NCBI GenBank assembly: GCA_900549275.1
Contig: URNU01000053.1
Coordinates: forward strand, 1-7,934
From: an uncultured Collinsella sp.
GTDB lineage: Bacteria > Actinomycetota > Coriobacteriia > Coriobacteriales > Coriobacteriaceae
DNA: 7,934 bases
Direction: 5' to 3'
Positions 1-5,507 of the stretch are shown here, piece after piece (position 1 is the stretch's first letter; each line of letters opens with the position of its first letter). The notes beneath the pieces were generated by a model. The model had not been told where the DNA came from. It saw only the letters and a program-made list of their open reading frames with translations, and did not search any database. The position numbers were made by a program, and so were the translations under genes.

Positions 1-206
1 TCGGCAGAGGTGCCGACGGTCAGCGTACCGTCCTTGACGAGCGCGTACTCCTTGGAGCCGTCGACCTTCTCGACCTTTGCGTCGCCAGAGCTGCTGGAAC
101 CGGCATCAGAACCAGAGGTGGCGTTGGACGAGCCGCAGCCCGTCAGAGCAAGGGCGAGCGCCATAGCACCCGTGGCGGCAAATGCGCCAAGCTTCTTCAG
201 CTTCAT
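1..206 (-). CDS. ABC transporter substrate-binding lipoprotein (N-terminal part only)
   Basis: Only the first 68 codons lie in the window; the gene runs off the left edge. The start is ATG at 206-204, preceded by GGAAGGAG at a good distance. The product begins MKLKKLGAF, then an Ala/Leu-rich hydrophobic stretch ending in the lipobox LTGC, with Cys24 as the predicted lipidated residue. A Gly/Ser/Asp-rich linker of about 25 residues follows, then KEYALVKDGTLTVGTSA. A lipidated N-terminus, a flexible linker and a 'dGtLtVGTs' first beta strand are typical of periplasmic-binding-protein-like solute receptors, especially the amino-acid uptake type (SBP_bac_3). It would sit on the outer face of the membrane and deliver substrate to an ABC permease. 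The lipoprotein call is firm. The substrate class is an inference, because the ligand-binding domains are outside the window. Confidence 0.8.
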   Translation of the reverse strand, partial: MKLKKLGAFAATGAMALALALTGCGSSNATSGSDAGSSSSGDAKVEKVDGSKEYALVKDGTLTVGTSA

Positions 207-263
207 AATCAGTCTCCTTCCAATGACCCCACGTGATTCAGGGGCGTGCAAAAACTGATGGCT

Positions 264-292
264 ATTATGCACCCGCTTGGAAGAATCTGCAA
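264..292 (-). promoter_or_regulatory. Sigma-70-type promoter for the substrate-binding lipoprotein gene
   Basis: On the minus strand TTGCAG (292-287) is followed by a 17-base spacer and CATAAT (269-264). These match the TTGACA and TATAAT consensus at 4/6 and 5/6 positions with ideal spacing. Transcription would start near 257, giving a leader of about 50 bases before the ATG at 206. It lies between the nfo stop at 354 and the lipoprotein gene, so the lipoprotein gene is probably transcribed independently of nfo. Confidence 0.6.
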
Positions 293-353
293 TCAGAAAA
301 CCGATTGAAACAAACCCATAACGTGAATGGAGCACTCCACTTTATGACAGTCA

Positions 354-1220
354 TTACTGCTGCAACGACCTTAACAGTTTGATTTCAGCCGCATAACCTG
401 CAAGTTCGTTCGGTGTCTCCAAAATAAATGGCAATGCGCGCAAGCGGCCATTCGATACAATATTCTGCATAACCTGCATACCACCGCCAAACTCTTCACT
501 ACCCAGGTAGCCCCTGCCGATGCACTCGTGGCGGTCTTTATGGGCGCCGCAGGGATTCTTGGAGTCATTGATGTGCACGGCGCGCAGGCGCTCGATACCC
601 ACCACACGATCGAACTCGTCAAGCACGCCGTCAAGATCGCGGACGATGTCATAGCCGGCATCATTCACATGGCAGGTGTCCAGGCAAACGCCCAACTTGG
701 CCGACAGCTCGGGACGCTTGTCGGCAACGCCCTCGATGATGAGCGCCAGCTCCTCAAAGCTGCGGCCCACCTCGGTGCCCTTGCCGGCCATGGTCTCGAG
801 CAGCACCGTCGTCTGCTGGCCCTCAAACATCACCTGGCACAGGGTGTCGACGATCATTTGAATGCCGGCGTCGGAGCCCTGTCCCACATGCGCACCGGGA
901 TGGAAGTTGTAGTAGTTGCCGGGTAGTGATTCCATGCGCCGTAGGTCCTCTGCCATGGCCTCCAGGGCAAACTCGCGCGCCCGCTCTTTGGCCGAGCAAG
1001 GGTTATAGGTATACGGGGCATGGGCCACGAGCGGGCCAAAGTCGTTTTGCTCCATAAGCTCGCGCAGGGCCGCCACGTCATCCATGTCAAGGTCTTTCGC
1101 CTTGCCGCCGCGCGGGTTGCGCGTAAAGAATGCAAAGGTATTGGCGCCAATGGACAGCGCCGTCTCCCCCATTGCCCGATAGCCCTTCGTCGTGGATAGG
1201 TGACACCCGATCGTCAGCAT
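354..1220 (-). CDS. nfo: Deoxyribonuclease IV (endonuclease IV, AP endonuclease)
   Basis: This 288-residue protein has the normal length for endonuclease IV. The enzyme cuts the DNA backbone 5' to abasic sites and removes blocked 3' ends during base-excision repair, using a trinuclear zinc centre in a TIM barrel. The expected metal-ligand motifs appear in order: VAHAPY (His67), NFHPGAH (His107), LLETMAGKG (Glu), LDTCH (Asp and His), VHINDSKN (His), HKDRHE (Asp and His) and FILETP (Glu near the C-terminus). No ligand appears to be missing. The ATG at 1220-1218 is preceded by GGGGGAG, which begins only a few bases after a 77-base hairpin repeat. It is the last gene of a minus-strand run after the aldo/keto reductase and the Gfo/Idh/MocA gene, so it may be co-transcribed with them despite an unrelated role. 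No clear terminator follows its stop. Confidence 0.95.
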   Translation of the reverse strand: MLTIGCHLSTTKGYRAMGETALSIGANTFAFFTRNPRGGKAKDLDMDDVAALRELMEQNDFGPLVAHAPYTYNPCSAKERAREFALEAMAEDLRRMESLPGNYYNFHPGAHVGQGSDAGIQMIVDTLCQVMFEGQQTTVLLETMAGKGTEVGRSFEELALIIEGVADKRPELSAKLGVCLDTCHVNDAGYDIVRDLDGVLDEFDRVVGIERLRAVHINDSKNPCGAHKDRHECIGRGYLGSEEFGGGMQVMQNIVSNGRLRALPFILETPNELAGYAAEIKLLRSLQQ

Positions 1221-1236
1221 CCCTAGCTCCCCCTCA

Positions 1237-1313
1237 TCAGTTGCGGTGAAATAGTTCCTGTCGATGCCTTATTCTGCCGCAAACAGGAACTATTCCACCG
1301 CAACTTATAAAAG
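1237..1313. repeat. 77-base hairpin repeat, copy 1 (between Gfo/Idh/MocA gene and nfo)
   Basis: Arms at 1239-1260 and 1284-1305 are inverted repeats of 22 bases with one mismatch around a 23-base loop. The right arm reads CAGGAACTATTCCACCGCAA. The single mismatch (A1249 against C1295) would be a G-U wobble in a minus-strand transcript, the direction of both flanking genes. The element aligns without gaps to the copy at 2424-2500, with 68 of 77 bases identical by hand count. Most differences fall in one half of the loop. There is no U-run beside either arm, so it is not a standard intrinsic terminator. Its left edge is 16 bases from the nfo start codon. Confidence 0.85.
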
Positions 1314-1392
1314 GGGCATCAGAGATGCGGGCCGTCAAGCACTACGGCTACGGGCGCCAGCGCCATGATCCCCCATGCGTCAGCGCCAAGTC

Positions 1393-2412
1393 CTAGAGGG
1401 CCAGACGGATTGCATCGATAATACGCGCGCAGCGCTGTGTGGCGGCAAGGGGCATGACGGGACTCTCGAGTTTCCCCGCCCGGATGAGCTGGGTCGCATG
1501 CTGGATTTCGCCGTAGAAATCATCGACCTCAAACGGGGCATTTATTTCGAGCATTCGTCCGTCGGAGTACTTCACATGGGCGAGCTCGGGGCGATGGAGG
1601 CGCTCGATTTCCAACGAACCCCGCTCGCAGACAATCGTTAAGCGGCTTTCATATGCTGCTTTGCCGTCACACACCATATGAATGGGTATACCGCCGACGC
1701 TCATATGGACCTCGTCGGCCCAATCGACGCGGCCGCCCGATACGTCACGCCAGCGAACTTCACGAGACGAAACATCGCACGCACCCGCAAGCAAATCCTC
1801 AAACCACCCGACCGCATAGCAGCCCATGTCATATAGACAGCCACCCTGCAACGGGTCGAGCAGATAACTCGAAGGGGGCTCACCATAATCGAGTTTTTGC
1901 ACGCTTTCAATCGAGACGATACGGCCGAGCTCGCCCGACGCAAGCAAGTCCTTCACGCGAGTGCGCATCGGGCAAAACCGATTTTTCATCGCCTCCATAA
2001 ACGGCACACCGCACTCACGGGAAACGGAGGCGATCGCATGGGCCTCTTCTTCATTCAAAACGGCCGGCTTTTCGCACAGCACGGCCTTTCCCGCGCGCAG
2101 TGCCCGACAGACCCAATGCGCATGCATGCCATGCGGAAGAGCCAAGTAGATTACGTCGACATCGGGGTCGGCAATCAACGCATCATAAGCCGCATCGCCG
2201 TTATCGTCAGCTGTGGCATAACTGTGCGCGGCATCAATCGAAAACGCCCTGCAAAACTCCTCAACATGCGAAGGAGTGCGACCGGCGGCAGCCACAAGCC
2301 GTGCCCCGTCCACCTCCTTGAGCGACGCTGCAAATCGATGCGAAATGTTCCCAGCGCCCAAAACGCCCCAACGAACCTCACGTAAATCATCACATGAATC
2401 CCGATGGCCCAC
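1393..2412 (-). CDS. Gfo/Idh/MocA-family NAD(P)-dependent oxidoreductase
   Basis: Predicted length is 339 residues, normal for this family of sugar, polyol or related dehydrogenases. An N-terminal Rossmann fold carries VRWGVLGAGNIS (nucleotide-binding GAGNIS at residues 19-24). ALPHGMHAHW and LCEKPAVLN follow, giving the family EKP motif with Lys115 as the likely catalytic or cofactor-contacting lysine. GGCLYDMGCYAV near 190-201 matches the 'GG-L-D-GCY' signature of the glucose-fructose oxidoreductase / dihydrodiol dehydrogenase-like branch, with Tyr where many relatives have His. I chose the GTG at 2412-2410 because AAGGGGG sits 5 bases upstream and the Rossmann strand begins at residue 13. 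The frame stays open upstream to 2490, but that stretch is the hairpin repeat. It follows the aldo/keto reductase gene by 90 bases on the same strand. The substrate cannot be told from sequence. Confidence 0.88.
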   Translation of the reverse strand: MGHRDSCDDLREVRWGVLGAGNISHRFAASLKEVDGARLVAAAGRTPSHVEEFCRAFSIDAAHSYATADDNGDAAYDALIADPDVDVIYLALPHGMHAHWVCRALRAGKAVLCEKPAVLNEEEAHAIASVSRECGVPFMEAMKNRFCPMRTRVKDLLASGELGRIVSIESVQKLDYGEPPSSYLLDPLQGGCLYDMGCYAVGWFEDLLAGACDVSSREVRWRDVSGGRVDWADEVHMSVGGIPIHMVCDGKAAYESRLTIVCERGSLEIERLHRPELAHVKYSDGRMLEINAPFEVDDFYGEIQHATQLIRAGKLESPVMPLAATQRCARIIDAIRLAL

Positions 2413-2417
2413 GACAG

Positions 2418-2424
2418 CCCCCTT
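2418..2424 (-). promoter_or_regulatory. Ribosome binding site fixing the GTG start of the Gfo/Idh/MocA gene
   Basis: AAGGGGG on the minus strand lies 5 bases before GTG at 2412-2410. It begins where the 77-base repeat ends, so hairpin and Shine-Dalgarno sequence are adjacent in the mRNA. This argues against an upstream TTG start inside the repeat. Confidence 0.6.
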
Positions 2425-2500
2425 CAGTTGCGGTGGAATAGTTCCTGCTTGGCCCCTATTCTGCCGCAAACAGGAACTATTCCACCGCAAGTTATAAAAG
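2424..2500. repeat. 77-base hairpin repeat, copy 2 (between aldo/keto reductase and Gfo/Idh/MocA genes)
   Basis: Arms at 2428-2447 and 2471-2490 are a perfect 20-base inverted repeat, TTGCGGTGGAATAGTTCCTG and its complement, around a 23-base loop. Arm length, loop length and the flanking TCAG and TTATAAAAG match copy 1 at 1237-1313. It fills almost all of the 90-base gap: 2 bases separate it from the aldo/keto reductase stop codon, and 11 bases separate it from the next start codon. The arm itself contains the interrupted palindrome GGAA-TAG-TTCC. Confidence 0.88.
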
Positions 2501-2502
2501 AG

Positions 2503-3693
2503 TCATGAGGCGCGCGTTTTGCCGAAGGCCTTAAGCACCGCCGTCACGGGGCCAGGCTGAAAACGGCGGCGCACGTCGTCCAAGCGTCCGGGGATATCGA
2601 TGTGCTGCGGACAGTGCCGCGCGCATTTGCCGCATTTGACACAATTGCTCACCAACTTGGGCTCGCTTGTGCGCACCGCGCTCGCCGTAAAGTACTGCGA
2701 TAGACCCGTAAACCAGCTGTGCGCATAGCTCGCGTTGTAGGCGGCAAAACACCCAGGGATATTGATGCCTTTAGGACACGGCATGCAGTAGCCGCATCCC
2801 GTGCAGGGCACACGGTTCGATTTTACAAACTCCCTCAGCACGCGCGCGATGGCATCGAGCTGAGTAACTGTCATCGAATCCGGCAGGGCCCGATCGGCCA
2901 AGGCCGCGTTCTCATCCACTTGCGCGGTATCGGTCATACCCGAAAGCAGCATCGTCACCTGAGGATGGTTCCACACCCACGAAAGCCCCCAGGCGGCAGG
3001 AGTGTGCAAATGCGGGTCACGGGCGCCATCGAGCGCGGCGCGGGCCCGCGGCGGTAGTTTGCCCGCTAGACGACCGCCCAGCAGCGGCTCCATCACAAAC
3101 ACCGCGAGCCCGCGCTCCGCAGCCGCCATGAGTCCCGCCGTTCCCGCTTGGTAACGCTCGCCGGCATAGTTGTACTGGATCTGGCAAAAATCCCATTCAT
3201 ATGCGTCAAGCATCGTCAGGAAATCCGCCGCGCTGCCGTGATACGAAAAACCAATCTGGCGAATGCGCCCCGCCGCCTTTTGACGCGCGATCCAGTCCTC
3301 GATGCCCAGCGCCACCACACGTTCCCACTGAGCGGGCGAGGTGATGTTATGCATAAGGTAATAGTCGATATGGTCGGTCCGCAGCCGACGCAGCTGCTCG
3401 TCAAAGAAACGGTCGAAATCCCCTGTGTATGCACACGAGGCGTGCGGCAATTTGGTCGCCAGCAACACCCGGTCACGCAGCCCCAAGCGCTCAAGTGAGG
3501 CGCCCACGCACACCTCGTTACCGGGATAGAGATACGCGGTATCCAGATAATTAATCCCCTGCTCCACCGCACGGGAAATGATAGCATCGGCTGTCTTCGC
3601 GTCCGGACGTCCCGGCGCACCGGGAAACCTCATGCAGCCCAGGCCCAGAGCAGATATTCGGTTACCACTTTTGGGGTCAACGCGGTATTGCAC
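2503..3693 (-). CDS. Aldo/keto reductase with C-terminal [4Fe-4S] ferredoxin-like domain
   Basis: Predicted length is 396 residues. Residues 1-270 form an aldo/keto reductase TIM barrel with the catalytic tetrad visible: Asp51 and Tyr56 in YLDTAYLYPGNE, Lys81 in LLATKLP, and His115 in DYYLMHN. The C-terminal part carries two iron-sulfur cysteine sets, C297-x2-C-x2-C-x2-CP and C351-x2-C-x2-C-x3-CP, so it probably holds two [4Fe-4S] clusters. This fused form is common in anaerobes. It is expected to be a cytosolic redox enzyme that may take electrons from a carrier other than NADPH; the substrate is unknown. I favour the GTG at 3693, because AAGGGAGGG lies just before it. The in-frame ATG at 3711 lacks a ribosome binding site, and the long upstream extension to 4116 has no family similarity. 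It heads a minus-strand run with the Gfo/Idh/MocA gene, and the two redox enzymes may act together. Confidence 0.9.
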   Translation of the reverse strand: MQYRVDPKSGNRISALGLGCMRFPGAPGRPDAKTADAIISRAVEQGINYLDTAYLYPGNEVCVGASLERLGLRDRVLLATKLPHASCAYTGDFDRFFDEQLRRLRTDHIDYYLMHNITSPAQWERVVALGIEDWIARQKAAGRIRQIGFSYHGSAADFLTMLDAYEWDFCQIQYNYAGERYQAGTAGLMAAAERGLAVFVMEPLLGGRLAGKLPPRARAALDGARDPHLHTPAAWGLSWVWNHPQVTMLLSGMTDTAQVDENAALADRALPDSMTVTQLDAIARVLREFVKSNRVPCTGCGYCMPCPKGINIPGCFAAYNASYAHSWFTGLSQYFTASAVRTSEPKLVSNCVKCGKCARHCPQHIDIPGRLDDVRRRFQPGPVTAVLKAFGKTRAS

Positions 3694-3696
3694 GGA

Positions 3697-3705
3697 CCCT
3701 CCCTT
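3697..3705 (-). promoter_or_regulatory. Ribosome binding site favouring the GTG start of the aldo/keto reductase
   Basis: AAGGGAGGG on the minus strand ends 3 bases before GTG at 3693-3691. Spacing from its AAGG core is about 8 bases, and from GGAGG only 4. The competing ATG at 3711 has no purine-rich stretch upstream. Confidence 0.5.
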
Positions 3706-3779
3706 CGCCATCAGCGCTCGGCAAGGCGAAACACAATGGTCACGCAGCCGAAACATCGTGGAATCGCAATCGAGAACGT

Positions 3780-3809
3780 ATCGTAACGCAGCAGAAATCG
3801 AGCTGTCAC
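3780..3809 (-). promoter_or_regulatory. Possible promoter for the aldo/keto reductase gene
   Basis: Minus-strand GTGACA (3809-3804, 5/6 to TTGACA) is followed by an 18-base spacer and TACGAT (3785-3780, 4/6 to TATAAT). Transcription would begin near 3773, giving a leader of about 80 bases before the GTG at 3693. It would drive the three-gene minus-strand run. The assignment is by eye only. Confidence 0.35.
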
Positions 3810-3855
3810 GGCACCGCTTTAACATCAGCAAAAAGCCCGATGAAAGAAGGCGAGC

Positions 3856-4050
3856 GTGACCACGCGTGAGGATGCCTGCCCCTACCCCGGCGAACAATAC
3901 ATCCTCTCGGTCGGCCGTTACCAGATCGAGGTCATGGACCATCTGGACGAGCTTCCCGCCACAGGCGCTGTCATCTTCTGCACCTTCCCCAAGGTGCGCG
4001 ATGGCGTTGGATATCCCGCACGCGTTTTTGCCATCTACCCCGCGGCATAA
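3856..4050 (+). CDS. Short ORF resembling the C-terminal end of a cyclase-family (PF04199) protein; likely gene remnant
   Basis: This 64-residue ORF starts at GTG with GAAGG 5 bases upstream, and an in-frame TGA at 3841 blocks extension. Codon use looks like a real gene, with mostly G or C at third positions. The stretch QIEVMDHLDELPATGAVIF followed by PKVRDGVGYPARVFAI resembles, from memory, the last ~45 residues of cyclase/kynurenine-formamidase-like proteins ('iEnl-nLdeLPatGa...dG-GfPaRv-Ai'). The rest of that fold, about 160 residues including the metal-binding HxGTHxDxPxH motif, is absent. The same frame upstream to about 3700 has several stops and no similarity. I infer a 5'-truncated relic that may or may not still be translated. 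The alternative is a genuine small protein of unknown function. A strong terminator follows at 4123-4149, consistent with the 3' end of an older complete gene. Confidence 0.45.
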   Translation: MTTREDACPYPGEQYILSVGRYQIEVMDHLDELPATGAVIFCTFPKVRDGVGYPARVFAIYPAA

Positions 4051-4122
4051 GTTCCCATGCGTTTGTTCTTCTAAATTCCGTCTCCGGTGCACGCTACATG
4101 CTCCAGCGGCATACAATCCACC

Positions 4123-4149
4123 AGGCGCCCCGCACGCGGGCGCCTTTTT
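4123..4149 (+). terminator. Intrinsic terminator hairpin abutting the next gene's ribosome binding site
   Basis: AGGCGCCC and GGGCGCCT form a GC-rich stem that can be redrawn through the middle with one bulge, followed by TTTTT (4145-4149). On the plus strand it would end transcripts from the short ORF at 3856-4050. The U-run ends 2 bases before the GAGGAG of the ketopantoate reductase-like gene, leaving no space for a promoter between them. Confidence 0.75.
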
Positions 4150-4151
4150 GT

Positions 4152-4157
4152 GAGGAG
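4152..4157 (+). promoter_or_regulatory. Ribosome binding site fixing the GTG start of the ketopantoate reductase-like gene
   Basis: GAGGAG is 9 bases before GTG at 4167-4169. It touches the in-frame ATG at 4158 directly, with no spacing, which makes that ATG an unlikely start. Confidence 0.6.
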
Positions 4158-4166
4158 ATGATTCAC

Positions 4167-5081
4167 GTGCAGATCAACAAGGTCGCCTTTATCGGCAAGG
4201 GCGGCGTCGGCCTGCTCTACGGCAGCATGATCGCCCGGGCGCTCGGCAACGACGCCGTCGAATACATTATGGACGACGCCCGTTTCGAGCGTCACGCAGG
4301 CGACACCCTTACGGTCAACGGCAAGCCCTGCGATCTCACGTCCGTACGTGCCGGCAAGGCAACGCCCGCCGATCTGGTCATTCTGACGGTCAAGACCACC
4401 GGTCTCGACCAAGCACTCAAGACTATGGAGCGCGTCGTGGGACCCAACACGCTCATCGCATCGCTGTGCAACGGCATTACGAGCGAGCAAAAGATTGCCG
4501 AGCGCTTTGGCTGGAAGCATACCGTTCTTGGTATTTGCCAAGGCATGGATGCCGTGTTCCTCGACGGCGCGCTCACCTTTACCAATGCGGGCGAGATTCG
4601 CTTTGGCGCGGCAGCAGGCACCGAGCCCGCAACCGTCACCGCCATCGACGGGCTCTACACACGCTGCGGCATCGCCCATACCGTCGAGAGCGACATTGCG
4701 CACCGCATGTGGGCCAAACTCATGCTCAACGATGGCATCAACCAGACGTGCATGGCCTACGGCGGGACCTACGGAAGCGCCACGGAGCCGGGCTCCGAGC
4801 AGCGTCGCTGCTTTGTTTCCGCCATGCGCGAAACGCTTGCGGTCGCCAACGCCGAGGGCGTTGAGCTGACCGAGGCAGACCTGACGCAGATGGCGCATCT
4901 CATCGAGGGAATCGACCCCGCCGGTATGCCCTCGATGGCGCAAGACCGCATCGCAAAGCGCAAAACCGAAGTCGAGGAGTTCGCGGGCACCATTTGCCGC
5001 CTCGCAGCCAAACACGATATCCAAGTGCCGCAAAACGAGTGGCTCTATCGGCGCATCCGCGATATCGAGAAAAGCTGGTAG
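4167..5081 (+). CDS. panE: Ketopantoate reductase-like protein (ApbA/PanE family 2-dehydropantoate 2-reductase)
   Basis: Predicted length is 304 residues, normal for the family, which reduces 2-dehydropantoate to pantoate with NADPH in pantothenate and CoA synthesis. Visible features in order are the N-terminal Rossmann motif VAFIGKGGVGLLYG (GxGGxG at 10-15); Lys76 in LTVKT; Asn102 in LCNGI; Lys184 with Asn188 and Asn192 in AKLMLNDGIN, Lys184 being the catalytic lysine; and Ser256 and Glu268 in the C-terminal PSM...RKTEVE substrate-binding stretch. All key residues known from E. coli PanE have counterparts. Many bacteria carry several paralogues of this family acting on other 2-oxo acids, so the exact substrate is less certain than the family. 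GTG at 4167 is preferred over ATG 4158 because of ribosome binding site spacing. It appears to be transcribed alone and ends before a hairpin at 5115-5153. Confidence 0.85.
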   Translation: MQINKVAFIGKGGVGLLYGSMIARALGNDAVEYIMDDARFERHAGDTLTVNGKPCDLTSVRAGKATPADLVILTVKTTGLDQALKTMERVVGPNTLIASLCNGITSEQKIAERFGWKHTVLGICQGMDAVFLDGALTFTNAGEIRFGAAAGTEPATVTAIDGLYTRCGIAHTVESDIAHRMWAKLMLNDGINQTCMAYGGTYGSATEPGSEQRRCFVSAMRETLAVANAEGVELTEADLTQMAHLIEGIDPAGMPSMAQDRIAKRKTEVEEFAGTICRLAAKHDIQVPQNEWLYRRIRDIEKSW

Positions 5082-5114
5082 CACCAACACTCCGCATTCA
5101 ACAGCCTTAGCAGC

Positions 5115-5153
5115 AAAGCCGCCGCAAGGGAACCTTTCCCCTGCGGCGGCTTT
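5115..5153. terminator. Likely bidirectional terminator between convergent genes
   Basis: AAAGCCGCCGCA (5115-5126) pairs perfectly with TGCGGCGGCTTT (5142-5153), and the loop region can extend the stem through GGGAA and TTCCC. It lies between the ketopantoate reductase-like gene (stop at 5081, plus) and the small membrane protein (stop at 5191, minus). The U-runs are short on both sides (TTT then mixed), so termination strength is uncertain, but the A-stem-T symmetry fits use in both directions. Confidence 0.65.
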
Positions 5154-5190
5154 CATCTTCGTCTATGACCGGCGGCCAACCTCACAACAG

Positions 5191-5397
5191 TTAGCGTTGC
5201 GATTCCGGAACCTCGCCCTCGTCATCGCGGCAAAGCACCACGCCGGCGCTTCCCAGCAGCGCCGCCGCGATCAGCACGCCAACCACGATTGGAGCAGCCC
5301 CGCATGACCCCTGCATGCCCGCAACGAGCGCGGCCGTAGGACCAAGGCAGCCAAGCACCAATGCGACGGCGGCAACGGCAATATCTCGAGCGTTCAC
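5191..5397 (-). CDS. Small membrane protein with two predicted transmembrane helices, function unknown
   Basis: This 68-residue protein starts at GTG 5397-5395 with GGAGGA about 9 bases upstream. It has two hydrophobic stretches, about residues 6-27 and 35-56, joined by a short Gly/Cys-containing turn (AGMQGSCGAAP). A hydrophilic, acidic tail follows (CRDDEGEVPESQR). Cysteines are at 17, 32 and 56. A helical hairpin with both ends on the same side of the membrane is the likely topology. Charge at the N-terminus is too sparse to orient it confidently. I do not recognise a family. It stands alone, convergent with the ketopantoate reductase-like gene, with the terminator of the secreted-protein gene upstream. 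The strong ribosome binding site, clean membrane pattern and acidic tail make it a believable gene, but nothing in the context indicates a role. Confidence 0.65.
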   Translation of the reverse strand: MNARDIAVAAVALVLGCLGPTAALVAGMQGSCGAAPIVVGVLIAAALLGSAGVVLCRDDEGEVPESQR

Positions 5398-5507
5398 AAG
5401 ACCACTTCCTCCAAGAGAAAGACCTTAATTCTCATGAACTAGTGTGCCTTGCGCCCATATGCGCGGCGTACTGCCACGGTAAGCGCTCTGTTAACTCAAG
5501 CACGCAC

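Noticed and set aside
312..345. Small palindrome TGGAGCACTCCA near the end of nfo as a terminator
   Set aside because: The five-base stem with a two-base loop cannot fold well and no U-run follows on the minus strand.
528..926. 132-codon plus-strand frame inside nfo
   Set aside because: It is antisense to a complete endonuclease IV gene with all metal ligands. The frame has no recognisable domain or good ribosome binding site.
1237..1313. Hairpin repeats as intrinsic terminators or CRISPR repeats
   Set aside because: There is no U-run next to the stem in either copy, and two copies 1.2 kb apart with genes between them are not an array.
1309..1328. Possible terminator after the Gfo/Idh/MocA gene (GCATC-TCT-GATGC followed by CCC then TTTT on the minus strand)
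   Set aside because: The stem is only five base pairs and the U-run is displaced by three C residues, too weak to call.
2413..2490. TTG-started N-terminal extension of the Gfo/Idh/MocA protein, 26 codons
   Set aside because: The extension is translated hairpin repeat and precedes the family's first beta strand. The GTG at 2412 has a well-placed ribosome binding site.
3694..4116. 141-codon N-terminal extension of the aldo/keto reductase
   Set aside because: It has no similarity to the family, overlaps the plus-strand ORF and the probable promoter, and a strong ribosome binding site lies just before GTG 3693.
4098..4166. ATG at 4098 as start of the ketopantoate reductase-like gene
   Set aside because: The extra residues would be encoded by the terminator hairpin and its U-run. 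GAGGAG at 4152-4157 points to GTG 4167.
4071..5156. 361-codon minus-strand open frame across the ketopantoate reductase-like gene
   Set aside because: It is antisense to a gene with all family motifs. Its own translation is low-complexity and matches no family I know, as is usual for shadow frames in high-GC DNA.
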